From contig NZ_VIGD01000016.1 of the NCBI RefSeq assembly GCF_006569205.1, forward strand, positions 1-54,294: a stretch of DNA of 54,294 nucleotides. Direction: 5' to 3'. This document shows, piece after piece, positions 36,492-45,889 of the stretch. Positions within the stretch are counted from its first letter, which is position 1; every line of letters begins with the position of its first letter. The notes beneath the pieces are model-generated. The model was not told where the DNA came from and searched no databases. It saw only the letters and a list, made by a program, of their open reading frames with translations. The position numbers and the translations under genes are program-made. The DNA is from Ureibacillus terrenus. Lineage in GTDB: Bacteria > Bacillota > Bacilli > Bacillales_A > Planococcaceae.

Positions 36492-37193
36492 ATGACAGTT
36501 TCAGTGGGTTTTTTCAAAAAAATTAGCGATTGGATTAGGGATGGGTACTCCCAGGAAATCATGTACCGTCCGTTCCAGGTGAATGGAAATCCTTATAAAT
36601 CGAGGGTATTTTTAGTCGGTTTTTATCCGGAAACATTTGCCCATTTTCATTTGGACGATGCGAAAATATACGCGGATTCGCTGGTGGATCAGGAACTGTT
36701 TGAACAGTTGAACGGTGTTGAAATCGATGCAGCTTCGAGGGAATATAAAGGAAGTTTGAATTTTTCCCAATGGATGAAGGAGAAATTCGGTGAAAACGTT
36801 GTGTTAACGTATGTAAATGCTTTTATGGCAAAAGATGATAAACAATTTAAACAAATGAAAAAAGAAAACCATGTACTTTATCAAACAGGGAAAAGGTTGT
36901 TTGAAGAAGTGCTTCATGAATTTGGGCCGGAAATCATCATCATCCAAGGCTCCAAGGCTTTTGATGAATTTCGGGAAATTTATCAGGACCGATTGGTTCA
37001 CAAAGCCGATGCCTTTCATACCGGAACGGTGCAGGAACTTGAAAAGCTGGGTATTATTGCGGAGTATCCTCTCCGAAATGGAGAAACATGTAAAGTCCTT
37101 GCCTGTCGCAATATGTCATACTTTGGAAAAGAAGGGGCTACATTTGGAAAAGTGAAAGAGACTCTTTCCGGACTGTTAAATAGTTTAGAATAA
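36492..37193 (+). CDS. unknown protein, possible uracil-DNA-glycosylase-like fold
   Basis: 233 residues, soluble. I do not firmly recognise it. The text SRVFLVGFYPETFAHF and later FGPEIIIIQGSKAFDEF have the spacing of the two beta-strand motifs of UDG-fold proteins, in which a strand is followed by a G-x-x-P loop, but the catalytic Asp and His motifs of true UDGs are not evident. AAAGGA stands about 10 nt before the ATG. It follows the permease by 105 bp and precedes the purine riboswitch; no terminator is evident between them. Confidence 0.6.
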   Translation: MTVSVGFFKKISDWIRDGYSQEIMYRPFQVNGNPYKSRVFLVGFYPETFAHFHLDDAKIYADSLVDQELFEQLNGVEIDAASREYKGSLNFSQWMKEKFGENVVLTYVNAFMAKDDKQFKQMKKENHVLYQTGKRLFEEVLHEFGPEIIIIQGSKAFDEFREIYQDRLVHKADAFHTGTVQELEKLGIIAEYPLRNGETCKVLACRNMSYFGKEGATFGKVKETLSGLLNSLE

Positions 37194-37329
37194 ACTGAAA
37201 ATACGAACAATTCTATTGGAAAATGATTGAATTTGCAGTGATTTCCGAATAATACAGACGTTTTTTATATAAATGTCTTGCATTCGACAAATGGCGTGTT
37301 TATAATTATAAACATTCAAAATAATAAAT

Positions 37330-37403
37330 ATCACTCATATAATTGCGGGAATATGGCCTGCGAGTTTCTACCGACTTACCGTAAATAAGTCGACTATGAG
37401 GGG
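37330..37403 (+). ncRNA. purine (guanine-type) riboswitch aptamer
   Basis: The conserved purine-riboswitch core is clear: CACTCATATAAT, then TATGGCCTGC, GTTTCTACCG, CCGTAAAT and CGACTATGAG. P1 pairs CTCATA with TATGAG. The base at the ligand-pairing position (the C of GACTATG) is the guanine/hypoxanthine form; adenine types have T there. It precedes a terminator hairpin and the xpt start, so guanine binding should shut off xpt-pbuX. Confidence 0.95.
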
Positions 37404-37458
37404 ATTATATAGATTTGTCGGATGCGTTTGCAGCAAGTCTAGGTGCTTTCGATTTGCT

Positions 37459-37503
37459 CGAAAGGCTTGTTCCTCATAGGAAAGGTCTTTCGGGTTTTTT
37501 TAT
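37459..37503 (+). terminator. riboswitch-controlled terminator
   Basis: CGAAAGGCTT and TTCCT fold with AGGAA and AGGTCTTTCG, with one bulged G and a CAT loop, followed by GG and a T-run. It lies 30 nt before xpt and is the expression platform of the guanine riboswitch. Confidence 0.88.
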
Positions 37504-37515
37504 TATAAGGAATAA

Positions 37516-38103
<588 letters not shown>

Positions 38104-38120
38104 TTTAGGAGGATATCAAA

Positions 38121-39419
38121 ATGACGAACGGAAAAGCGATCACCCTTGGTTTGCAGCATTTATTGGCGATGTATGCTGGGGCTATTTTAGTGCCGTTGAC
38201 GATTGGAAAAGAGTTGGGATTTAGTGATGAACAAGTTACTTATCTGGTAGCAATCGATATTTTGATGTGCGGTGTTGCCACATTGATCCAGGCGATGAGA
38301 GGAAAATTCTTCGGGATTGGATTGCCTGTGGTGCTAGGCTGTACTTTTACCGCGGTATTCCCTATTATTGCCATTGGCAAAAATAATGGAATCGATGCCA
38401 TCTATGGAGCCATTATAGCTTCCGGACTCATTGTAATCTTAATATCTGGAATATTTGGAAAACTGGTAAAATTTTTTCCACCTGTTGTAACCGGTTCGGT
38501 TGTCACAATCATTGCCATTTCGTTAGTTCCGGTGGCAATGAACAATATGGGAGGAGGGCAAGGAGCTCCGGATTTCGCATCTGCCTCCAACATTGCTTTA
38601 GCATTAATAACACTGCTGATCATTTTAGTGATTTATCGATTTGCATCCGGCTTTATCCGTTCAATTTCCATTTTATTAGGATTAATATTGGGGACAATTG
38701 TTGGTATTTTTATGGGGAAAGTTGATTTTTCCCCTGTGGCCGAAGCAGGTTGGTTCCATATGGTGAAACCTTTTTATTTTGGGACGCCGGCTTTCGATCC
38801 GGCTTCCATCATTACGATGACCCTTGTAGCAATGGTTTCGCTGGTGGAATCAAGCGGGGTATATTTTGCTTTGGGAGATATTGAGAAAAAGAAGATCACT
38901 TCCGGTGATTTGGCCCGCGGTTACCGTTCGGAAGGGTTGGCTTCCGTCATCGGAGGAATTTTTAATGCATTCCCATATACAACGTTTTCCCAAAACGTCG
39001 GGCTCATTAAAATGACAGGAGTTAAAGAACGGAAAGTCATCTTTATTACGGGCGGCATGCTTGTCGCTTTAGGCTTCTTTCCAAAAATTGCGGCACTTAC
39101 GACAATCATCCCGACAGCTGTATTAGGGGGCGCGATGCTCGCTATGTTTGGGATGGTGTTGACGCAAGGAATCACCATGCTTGCTCCTGAGATTTTGAAA
39201 TCACCGGAAAATACAATGATTGTCGCCATTTCAGTGGCTCTTGGAGCCGGTGTGGCATTTGTTCCGGATATTTTCAAAGTGTTGCCGGACAGCCTTTCCA
39301 TTCTAACGTCCAATGGGATTGTGTGCGGGTCTGTGTCAGCGATTGTGTTAAATGTTCTCTTTAATATGATTGGTCCGAAGAAAGAAAAATCCTTGCAAGC
39401 AGGCGCGATCAAAGAATAA
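38121..39419 (+). CDS. pbuX: xanthine permease
   Basis: 432 residues, about 14 helices of the NCS2/NAT family. GLQHLLAMYAGAILVPLTIG at the start and the QNVGLIKMTGVKERKV motif (QN..L...TGV) mark nucleobase permeases, and the pairing with xpt specifies xanthine. AGGAGGATATC gives the ribosome site. A strong terminator follows. Confidence 0.96.
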   Translation: MTNGKAITLGLQHLLAMYAGAILVPLTIGKELGFSDEQVTYLVAIDILMCGVATLIQAMRGKFFGIGLPVVLGCTFTAVFPIIAIGKNNGIDAIYGAIIASGLIVILISGIFGKLVKFFPPVVTGSVVTIIAISLVPVAMNNMGGGQGAPDFASASNIALALITLLIILVIYRFASGFIRSISILLGLILGTIVGIFMGKVDFSPVAEAGWFHMVKPFYFGTPAFDPASIITMTLVAMVSLVESSGVYFALGDIEKKKITSGDLARGYRSEGLASVIGGIFNAFPYTTFSQNVGLIKMTGVKERKVIFITGGMLVALGFFPKIAALTTIIPTAVLGGAMLAMFGMVLTQGITMLAPEILKSPENTMIVAISVALGAGVAFVPDIFKVLPDSLSILTSNGIVCGSVSAIVLNVLFNMIGPKKEKSLQAGAIKE

Positions 39420-39433
39420 ACATGTCCAGCGCG

Positions 39434-39467
39434 AAAAAACCGGTCGGGAAAACCCGGCCGGTTTTTG
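39434..39467 (+). terminator. xpt-pbuX terminator
   Basis: AAAAACCGGTCGGG pairs with CCCGGCCGGTTTTT over a 4-nt loop, one mismatch. Confidence 0.9.
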
Positions 39468-39471
39468 TATA

Positions 39472-39489
39472 TAAAGGGGTATGTTAAGG
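39472..39489 (+). repeat. 18-bp dispersed repeat, copy 2
   Basis: TAAAGGGGTATGTTAAGG is identical to 3829-3846. It lies between the pbuX terminator and the fumC stop codon. Confidence 0.6.
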
Positions 39490-39513
39490 GATGAAAATGC
39501 AACGTTAAGCAAA

Positions 39514-40902
39514 TCAGAGATTTGGATAAATCATTTTTTTCGGGTCGACATACTCGTCGAATTGTTCTTCTGTCAGTAGGCCAAGGGAAAGGGCGGCTTC
39601 TTTTAAAGTTATACCTTCCGCATGAGCTTTTTTAGCGATTTTTGCCGCATTTTCATAACCGATATATGGATTCAACGCAGTCACAAGCATCAATGAGTTT
39701 TCCAAGTTGCGTTTAAGCACTTCATGATTTGGCTCGATGCCCACTGCGCATTTGTCATTGAAGGATTTCATGGCATCCGCGAGCAGACGGGCGGATTGAA
39801 GGAAGTTATAGATGATCACCGGTTTAAATACGTTGAGTTCAAAGTTTCCTTGGCTGGCAGCAAAGGCGATTGTTGCATCATTTCCTATCACTTGTGTAAC
39901 GACCATTGTCAATGCTTCGGATTGTGTAGGATTTACTTTGCCCGGCATGATGGAGCTTCCCGGTTCGTTTGCAGGGATGGTAATTTCACCGATGCCGCTG
40001 CGAGGGCCGCTTGCAAGCCATCTGACGTCGTTAGCGATTTTCATTAAGTCTGCAGCAAGCGCTTTCAATGCACCGTGGGCTGCAACGATTTCATCATGGC
40101 TTGTTAATGCATGGAATTTATTCGGTGAAGAAATGAATTTTTTCCCCGTAATGTTGCTGATTTCTTCAGCGACCATTTCGCCGAATTTCGGATGGGCGTT
40201 AATGCCGGTGCCGACAGCTGTACCTCCAATGGCCAGGCTTTTCAGATACTCTGTATTTTGTTTGATCATTTCTTCGGACCGCTCAAGCATATAGTACCAG
40301 CCGCTGATTTCTTGTCCCAACGTTAAAGGCGTTGCATCTTGCAAGTGCGTGCGGCCGATTTTAATAATGTCCTGGAAAGCTTCGGATTTTTCTTTTAATG
40401 TATTTTTCAACAATTGCAGACGGGGCAATAAGTAATCTTCCACGATTTGAACAGCGGCAATGTGCAGCGCAGTCGGGAATGTGTCGTTGGAGCTTTGGCT
40501 CATGTTCACATCATCATTTGGATGCACTTTTTCCGTGGATCCTTGCTCTTCCAATAATTGATTGGCACGGTGCGCGATGACTTCATTCACATTCATATTG
40601 GATTGGGTACCGCTGCCTGTTTGCCATACGACAAGAGGAAATTGGTCATCCCATTTGCCGTCGAGAATTTCTTCAGCAGCTTTAATGATTGCATCCGCTT
40701 TCTCGGGCGATAAATTATTCAACTTTTTATTGGCGATTGCTGCAGATTTTTTTAAAATAGCAAAAGCGCGGATCACTTCCATCGGCATTTTTTCAGTGCC
40801 GATTTGGAAATTTTCCTTACTGCGTTGTGTTTGAGCTCCCCATATTTTATCCGCTGGTACACGCACTTCTCCCAATGTGTCTCTTTCAATGCGATACTCC
40901 AT
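39514..40902 (-). CDS. fumC: class II fumarate hydratase
   Basis: 462 residues. Iron-independent fumarase of the TCA cycle, fumarate to malate. The family signature [11 protein letters not shown] is intact, as are [13 protein letters not shown] and [16 protein letters not shown] with the catalytic His. ATG 40902 has AAGGAGT 8 nt upstream; the frame extends to 40923 without a site. Upstream lie a possible own -10 (TACAAT at 40935-40940, minus strand) and, further off, a Fur-controlled promoter and small-RNA terminator. Read-through from that promoter could link fumC to iron. Confidence 0.97.
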   Translation of the reverse strand: MEYRIERDTLGEVRVPADKIWGAQTQRSKENFQIGTEKMPMEVIRAFAILKKSAAIANKKLNNLSPEKADAIIKAAEEILDGKWDDQFPLVVWQTGSGTQSNMNVNEVIAHRANQLLEEQGSTEKVHPNDDVNMSQSSNDTFPTALHIAAVQIVEDYLLPRLQLLKNTLKEKSEAFQDIIKIGRTHLQDATPLTLGQEISGWYYMLERSEEMIKQNTEYLKSLAIGGTAVGTGINAHPKFGEMVAEEISNITGKKFISSPNKFHALTSHDEIVAAHGALKALAADLMKIANDVRWLASGPRSGIGEITIPANEPGSSIMPGKVNPTQSEALTMVVTQVIGNDATIAFAASQGNFELNVFKPVIIYNFLQSARLLADAMKSFNDKCAVGIEPNHEVLKRNLENSLMLVTALNPYIGYENAAKIAKKAHAEGITLKEAALSLGLLTEEQFDEYVDPKKMIYPNL

Positions 40903-40960
40903 TTGCCACAACTCCTTTTTCATCTTTTATTAGTATTGTAACTCAAAAATAGCATTTATA

Positions 40961-40994
40961 ATAAAAATTTGGCTGCAACTGGCAGGTTGCAGCC
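40961..40994 (-). terminator. terminator of the predicted Fur-controlled small RNA
   Basis: On the minus strand GGCTGCAAC pairs perfectly with GTTGCAGCC over a 6-nt loop, followed by AAATTTTTATT. No protein gene ends just upstream, so it terminates a non-coding transcript. Confidence 0.75.
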
Positions 40995-41105
40995 CTAAAA
41001 ATGAATGTCTATACAATATAGGGGGATATAGACATGTGTATAAAAACTGATTTTGAAAAAATGTATACGAGAATTTTTTGGGGTTCAGCCCGGAATTTTC
41101 TATTT
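40962..41105 (-). ncRNA. predicted Fur-regulated small RNA with C-rich hairpin loop (FsrA-like)
   Basis: A near-consensus promoter (TTGACA, 17 bp, TATCAT) overlapping a perfect Fur box would start a transcript at about 41105, and an intrinsic terminator ends it about 143 nt later. No good ORF lies within. A 9-bp hairpin (arms at 41005-41013 and 41027-41035) shows a 13-nt loop containing CCCCC; a second C-rich spot (AACCCC) lies near the 5' end. Unpaired C-tracts are how FsrA and RsaE-type RNAs cover Shine-Dalgarno sites. FsrA of B. subtilis is Fur-repressed and spares iron. Homology to FsrA is not shown; only the design is similar. Confidence 0.65.
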
Positions 41106-41107
41106 AC

Positions 41108-41126
41108 GATAATGATAATCATTATC
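41108..41126. promoter_or_regulatory. perfect Fur box
   Basis: GATAATGATAATCATTATC equals the 19-bp Fur consensus at every position. It covers the -10 and spacer of the minus-strand promoter, so iron-loaded Fur would block it. Confidence 0.9.
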
Positions 41127-41140
41127 AATTAAAATGTCAA
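41112..41140 (-). promoter_or_regulatory. sigma-A promoter under the Fur box
   Basis: On the minus strand TTGACA (41135-41140), a 17-bp spacer, and TATCAT (41112-41117). It drives the predicted small RNA and possibly fumC. Confidence 0.8.
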
Positions 41141-41163
41141 CAGGGAATTTTCAATTTTTAATC

Positions 41164-41718
41164 TTACCATTCACCCCTTTGCATTTCTTCCGCAATCATT
41201 TGCAAATCGTAAGAAGTGATGATGAACATTTCATATTCGTTTTTCTCCATATATTTCTCCGCAAGCCGTTTTAAATATTTGGGAGATCCTTCAAGATCTT
41301 CGTCATAAATGAGCAGCAGGGCATCGGTATTTTGAATGATAAATTTATCCTTTTCAATATATTGCCATGGGGCTTCATAAGGCTTTTTAGTGACGCTTGT
41401 CACGAAATCCGCGTTGCTGAGGATATATGCGAATTTTTCCTGCTTTTCTGGTTTCCAATTTTTCTCCATATCTAAGAAAGGTGTAATGACGGCAAATTTC
41501 AAATGGGGGAATTCCTTTTTGAGATCCATGACCACTTCGGCAGTCCATGTTTCCACCCCGGGCTGCCCGCTGATAATCACCCATTCCAGGCCTTGATCAA
41601 TGAGATTTCTTAATTCGTTTTCGATGGACTTTTTCAAAATTTGTATGCCCGGATGTTTTTCATTGAAAATTCCCAGTTCATGAGGTTTATATCCTGAAAC
41701 GTACAGCCTCCGAATCAT
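41164..41718 (-). CDS. ypsA: YpsA-type SLOG protein (DUF1273)
   Basis: 184 residues. VSGYKPHELGIF at the start, GLEWVIISGQPGVETWTAEVV in the middle and KYLKRLAEKYMEK match YpsA, a SLOG/DprA-like nucleotide-binding fold. In B. subtilis its overproduction disturbs cell division, and the molecular ligand is unknown. Length is normal. The gene ends 40 bp before the small-RNA promoter. GCGAGGG lies before its ATG. Confidence 0.93.
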   Translation of the reverse strand: MIRRLYVSGYKPHELGIFNEKHPGIQILKKSIENELRNLIDQGLEWVIISGQPGVETWTAEVVMDLKKEFPHLKFAVITPFLDMEKNWKPEKQEKFAYILSNADFVTSVTKKPYEAPWQYIEKDKFIIQNTDALLLIYDEDLEGSPKYLKRLAEKYMEKNEYEMFIITSYDLQMIAEEMQRGEW

Positions 41719-41789
41719 TTTGCATCCCTCGCTTGTAATACCATACTATAACGAAAGGAAGGGGAGATTCAAAGGAATAATCTATTTTT

Positions 41790-41824
41790 AAAAGAAAAAC
41801 AGGGCGATTTTTCGCCCTGTTTTC
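41790..41824 (-). terminator. rocD terminator
   Basis: AAAACAGGGCGA pairs with TCGCCCTGTTTT over a 4-nt loop and continues in T-rich sequence on the minus strand. Confidence 0.88.
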
Positions 41825-41841
41825 ATGATTTGTCAGAAACA

Positions 41842-43035
41842 TCACTGAAAGATTTCTTTTATCCGCTCCAGTGCCCAATCAATTTGTTCTTTCGTAATGG
41901 TTAATGGGGGAGCCAAACGGATCACATATTCATGGGTTTCTTTGCACAACAGCCCTTTTTCCATCAATCGCTCGCAGTACTTTCGGGCCGGTTCTTTCAA
42001 TTCAATACCAATGAATAGCCCTCTCCCGCGCACTTCTTTAATGGCCGGGGATTTGATTTTCAATAATTGTTCTTTGAAATATTCGCCCAGTTCCAATGAA
42101 CGTTCCACCAATTTTTCTTCCTCGATGACTTCCAGGGCGGCAATGGATACGGCACATGCCAGCGGGTTTCCGCCGAAAGTGGAACCGTGGGAACCGGGGT
42201 TTAGAACGCCTAAAATATTGCTGTCTGCCACCACGGCCGAAATCGGAATGACCCCTCCACCGAGCGCCTTTCCAAGCACATAAACATCCGGCACGACATC
42301 TTCCCACTCACAGGCAAACATTTTGCCAGTGCGCCCAAGACCTGTTTGAATTTCATCCGCGATAAACAACACATTTTGTTCTTTGCAAATTTGGGAAGCT
42401 TCTTTTAAAAATCCATCAGGGGGCACAACGATGCCGGCTTCACCCTGGATGGGTTCAACAATAAATGCGGCTGTGTTTGGCGTGATGGCTTTTTTTAGGG
42501 CTTCAATATCACCATATGGAATGATTTTGATTCCCGGAATTAACGGTCCGAATCCGCGCTGGTATTCCTTCTCGGATGATAGGGAAACCGGAACCATTGT
42601 CCGTCCGTGGAAATTGCCGGTGCATCCGATGATTTCGGCTTTGTTTTCTTCGACGCCTTTCACATCATATGCCCAGCGCCGGGCCACTTTGATGGCGGAT
42701 TCGACAGCTTCGGCACCTGTATTCATCGGCAATACCATGTTTTTTCCTGTTATTCGGCAAATCTTTTCATACCAGGGGCCAAGCTGGTCGTTGTAGAAAG
42801 CACGGGATGTCAAAGTTACGCGATCTGCCTGATCTTTTAAGGCTTGTATGATCTTTGGATGGCGGTGGCCCTGATTGAGGGCGGAATAGGAAGAAAGCAT
42901 ATCCATATATTCATTTCCCTCAGGGTCCTTTACCCATACCCCTTCCGCTTCGCTGATGACGACAGGAAGAGGCTTATAGTTTCGGGCACCATATTGCTCA
43001 GTGATTTCAATAATCTCTTTTGACAATTTTCCCAT
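41842..43035 (-). CDS. rocD: ornithine aminotransferase
   Basis: 397 residues, class III PLP aminotransferase that turns ornithine and 2-oxoglutarate into glutamate semialdehyde and glutamate. [29 protein letters not shown] text ([13 protein letters not shown]), [20 protein letters not shown] and [18 protein letters not shown] with the PLP Lys are all typical of RocD. ATG 43035 is chosen because AAGGGGGA is 7 nt before it; the frame opens further out at 43071. The other roc genes are absent. Its ribosome site AGGGGGAT is complementary to the C-rich loop of the predicted small RNA. Confidence 0.95.
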   Translation of the reverse strand: MGKLSKEIIEITEQYGARNYKPLPVVISEAEGVWVKDPEGNEYMDMLSSYSALNQGHRHPKIIQALKDQADRVTLTSRAFYNDQLGPWYEKICRITGKNMVLPMNTGAEAVESAIKVARRWAYDVKGVEENKAEIIGCTGNFHGRTMVPVSLSSEKEYQRGFGPLIPGIKIIPYGDIEALKKAITPNTAAFIVEPIQGEAGIVVPPDGFLKEASQICKEQNVLFIADEIQTGLGRTGKMFACEWEDVVPDVYVLGKALGGGVIPISAVVADSNILGVLNPGSHGSTFGGNPLACAVSIAALEVIEEEKLVERSLELGEYFKEQLLKIKSPAIKEVRGRGLFIGIELKEPARKYCERLMEKGLLCKETHEYVIRLAPPLTITKEQIDWALERIKEIFQ

Positions 43036-43145
43036 ATGAATCCCCCTTAAAAGTGTACTGAAGCGAAACAACCCATCCCTTTGGTTGACAACATTGCTTC
43101 TACTTCCATTATATATAATGACCTTTGCATTTAATCGGAGGGACA

Positions 43146-43187
43146 GATAAAAGGTTATCCTGACGAAAAAACAACGTCCGGATAACC
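43146..43187 (-). terminator. terminator of the MFS gene
   Basis: GGTTATCCTGACG pairs with CGTCCGGATAACC (one wobble) and then runs into CTTTTAT on the minus strand. Confidence 0.7.
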
Positions 43188-43194
43188 CGTCTCA

Positions 43195-44361
43195 TCAATG
43201 CGGTTGCCGCTGATTTTTCCAAAACATTGCGATGGCAATGCTGACAATTAGGATGATGGCGGCAAAATAGAAAGGAAAATTGAAATTGATGTCAAACAAT
43301 ATTCCTCCGATAATTGGTCCAAATACATTGCCTATGCTTGTGAACATGGAGTTCATGCCGCCGACGAATCCTTGTTCGTCACCCGCGATTTTTGAAAGGT
43401 ATGAAGTGATGCCGGGGCGGACCAAATCAAAGCCGACGAACACAATCCAGCACGTGAACATGATGGCCCAATAAGATTCGACAATGGTCATCATGAAAAC
43501 GAGCAAAGCGGAAAAGATCAAACTCCAGCGGACGACCATAATTTCGCCAAAACGTTTCGTGATTGCATCAAACAGGAGAATTTGCGCCAAGGCTCCCACA
43601 ATGCCTCCGCCTGTGACGATAATGGCGATATCCCGTGGTGTAAATCCAAATTTATGATCGACAAACAAACTAAATAATGATTCAAAGGAAGCCAAGCTGA
43701 AAGTTGACAGGAAAATAATGATAAAAGAAATAAAATACATCGGCAAGAATATACGTTTCCAGCCAACTTTTTTGCCGTTCTTCGTTTTCGGCTGTTCCTG
43801 GCGCTCAGGCTCTTTTAATAGAAAAATGGAAGCGATGGCTGCAATCGCTCCTAAAGCACTTGCCGCAAAAAAAGGAACGCGGATGCCGAATTCTGCCAAA
43901 AATCCACCTATCCCAGGCCCTACAATGAAGCCGAAATTAATCGCCCCCGACATTAACCCCAGGGCTTTTGGGCGTTCGCTTTCAGAAGTGATATCGGCGA
44001 TATATGCGGTAATCGCCGGCATAATGAATGCGCCGCTGAAACCTCCCAAAATGCGGGAAAGAAAAAGAAGCTCAATGGTTTTGCCGATTCCAAATAAGAA
44101 TTCCGAAAAACTGAACAAAACCAGTCCAATGATAATCATCATTTTGCGTCCGTATTGATCGGTCCATTTTCCGGTAATAGGGGAGGCGATCAATTGGGCC
44201 AACGCAAAGGCGGCCACCATATTTCCCACAGCCGAGCCGTTAATAGATAGTTCGTTCATTAATGAAGGCAGCACCGGAATGACGATGCCGATGCCAGAGA
44301 AGGTAATGAAAATATTGCAAAGAAGCAATGCTAAAGCAATTTTTTGCGATTTGGATTGCAT
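43195..44361 (-). CDS. MFS multidrug-type efflux protein (Bmr/NorA-like)
   Basis: 388 residues, 12 helices, DHA1 family. Motif A reads GKWTDQYGRKMMIIIG, and motif C GFIVGPGIGGFLAEFG, the latter typical of drug:H+ antiporters such as Bmr, Blt and NorA. It likely exports cationic or hydrophobic drugs, or a physiological metabolite, across the cell membrane. AAAGGAG is 6 nt before the ATG. It stands alone with its own terminator. Confidence 0.88.
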   Translation of the reverse strand: MQSKSQKIALALLLCNIFITFSGIGIVIPVLPSLMNELSINGSAVGNMVAAFALAQLIASPITGKWTDQYGRKMMIIIGLVLFSFSEFLFGIGKTIELLFLSRILGGFSGAFIMPAITAYIADITSESERPKALGLMSGAINFGFIVGPGIGGFLAEFGIRVPFFAASALGAIAAIASIFLLKEPERQEQPKTKNGKKVGWKRIFLPMYFISFIIIFLSTFSLASFESLFSLFVDHKFGFTPRDIAIIVTGGGIVGALAQILLFDAITKRFGEIMVVRWSLIFSALLVFMMTIVESYWAIMFTCWIVFVGFDLVRPGITSYLSKIAGDEQGFVGGMNSMFTSIGNVFGPIIGGILFDINFNFPFYFAAIILIVSIAIAMFWKNQRQPH

Positions 44362-45181
44362 AAAAATCTCCTTTTAAAGTTCTAATCACCAGTTGAAGAC
44401 AAAGAACAACGAGTTCGGGAAAAGCCTAATCCTATTTAAACCTTTGGGAAAGGTTGAGTCAAGAAATTATCCATGATGAAAAAACACATAAAATAGAATA
44501 ATCTGCAGAAATTGGTTCCAACAAAAAAAGGATGGCAGTCTGCCATCCTGATCAGATAATGGGAATGTGGAAGAAAAGCGTCCGTACGGATTACTCGTCG
44601 TCAAAAGGGTTATAGTACTGGATTCGGAGAGACTTTTTCAAGGAAAAAGGAGGAAACAACGTCAGATTTCAGAGCAACCACCAACACGCCCGCCGGAAAA
44701 GTGCAGCAAAGATGCAGCCTGCGTCCATACCATTTCCCGCTGTGATTGGAATCTGCTCAGTCCAACGCCCAACTTGATTGATTCCATGTCTATGAATCAA
44801 ATACGGGTTCTTTTGTTAAAAACGATTTGAACACTACTTTTTCATGAATCAATTCATGCAAGGGAGTGAAATATTCAAAGAGGGAGTGATTACAGAAAGC
44901 CGTATTTGTTCATGTTCACAATGCAGGAAAATGGGCATCCTTGCTGCATGACGTTCTGCAGTCGGAAACCGTATTCATCCAAGATGATGGATTAAATTTG
45001 CAGGGAGCTGTGAAAAGCAAGCGTTTCCCGTTTAAGCCTATTAAATGCATCACCTCCTTTTGTTAATATCATATTCATTTAATAGATTATGCGGATGGAC
45101 AATTAGCCATTGTCTTAGCAAAGATTATGATTTTTTCGAGATTTTTTTGAGAAGAAATCTATAGCAAAAAAAGGTTCCGAG
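44362..45181. other. gene-poor stretch
   Basis: About 820 bp with no convincing gene. Contents: an orphan minus-strand terminator (44523-44549); a plus-strand open piece at about 44899-45065 (reads HNAGKWASLLHDVL) with no start codon; and a minus-strand AAAAGGAGGTG followed almost at once by an ATG that opens only 44 codons. The 87-codon plus frame at 44567 has a poor amino-acid mix. The region looks like decayed genes. Confidence 0.45.
44523..44549 (-). terminator. orphan terminator
   Basis: AGGATGGCA pairs with TGCCATCCT over a 3-nt loop, with seven T following on the minus strand. No intact gene leads into it. Confidence 0.75.
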
Positions 45182-45218
45182 AAAAAAAACACCATTTTCG
45201 ATTAAGAAAAATGGTGGT
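45182..45218 (-). terminator. sortase gene terminator
   Basis: On the minus strand CACCATTTT pairs with AAAATGGTG and is followed by eight T, directly after the stop codon. Confidence 0.88.
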
Positions 45219-45830
45219 TTAATTTTTTGTCACTTCTTTTTTCTTTTTTGTTACTTCTTTAAATTCTCCGGTAACAATAAGCCGGTATTTGTTTGAATAA
45301 ATCGGATGGCATGTAATGAGTGTGACTAACGCCTTGTCTTTTACAGGCAAGATTACTTCCACTTGCGTTGGTTTAATAATTTGAGTCTGGATGACGGTAA
45401 AAGTATATTTCTTAGTAGGCGTTTCAATATAAAATTCGTCTCCTTTTTCCATTTCATCGAGACGGTTAAAAAATTTACCGAATGTTGCAGTCCGATGCCC
45501 GGCAATGGCGAAATTGCTGTTTTTGTCTCCCAATTTGGACACAGGGCTGCTGTTGGTCATGTGGGTAACGGCACTTTTCATATTTTCATCGCTGGCGCCT
45601 TCTACAATAGGGGTTGTCAAGTCGATTTTCGGTATGTAGAGTTGCCCAATCATTTCCCCATCTTTGAAGGTCCTATTTTCCAAATCTTCTTCCGAAGCGG
45701 CAAAGTCAAGCGATTCGAATTCTTTCATCAGTTTTTGTTGTTCGTAATAGATTTTTATTTTTGTATATGCCACAAAAAGAAGAAGCGCAAGACCAGCCAA
45801 CAAAAAGAGATTGCCGATTTTTCTTTTCAT
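45219..45830 (-). CDS. sortase, class D-like
   Basis: 203 residues. One N-terminal membrane helix (LFLLAGLALLLFVAY) and a sortase beta-barrel. The catalytic His is in NFAIAGHRTATFGKFFN, Cys in LVTLITCHPIYS and Arg in NKYRLIVTG, all intact. It cuts LPXTG-type signals and joins the protein to the peptidoglycan. The TLITCHP pattern and small size fit class D, seen in spore-forming Bacillales (YhcS). It lies 60 nt downstream of the gene for an LPVTG protein, which is its obvious substrate. The Lys-rich C-terminus is unusual. Confidence 0.92.
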   Translation of the reverse strand: MKRKIGNLFLLAGLALLLFVAYTKIKIYYEQQKLMKEFESLDFAASEEDLENRTFKDGEMIGQLYIPKIDLTTPIVEGASDENMKSAVTHMTNSSPVSKLGDKNSNFAIAGHRTATFGKFFNRLDEMEKGDEFYIETPTKKYTFTVIQTQIIKPTQVEVILPVKDKALVTLITCHPIYSNKYRLIVTGEFKEVTKKKKEVTKN

Positions 45831-45889
45831 ATTCTTCTCATTCCCTTAATTGATGATAAAAAAAGAGAGGGCGGGGCACCCTCTAAAAA

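Noticed and set aside
38921..39502. 193-codon minus-strand frame opposite pbuX
   Set aside because: Shadow of a conserved permease gene; composition is not protein-like.
44567..44830. 87-codon plus-strand frame in the gene-poor stretch
   Set aside because: No ribosome site, odd composition, no recognisable motif, no partner.
44920..45062. Minus-strand 44-codon frame after AAAAGGAGGTG
   Set aside because: The ATG is only 2 nt from the site, the peptide has no recognisable feature, and stops follow at once.
44899..45065. Open piece reading VFVHVHNAGKWASLLHDVL, faintly like an HPr fragment
   Set aside because: No start codon, short, and the similarity is too weak to name.
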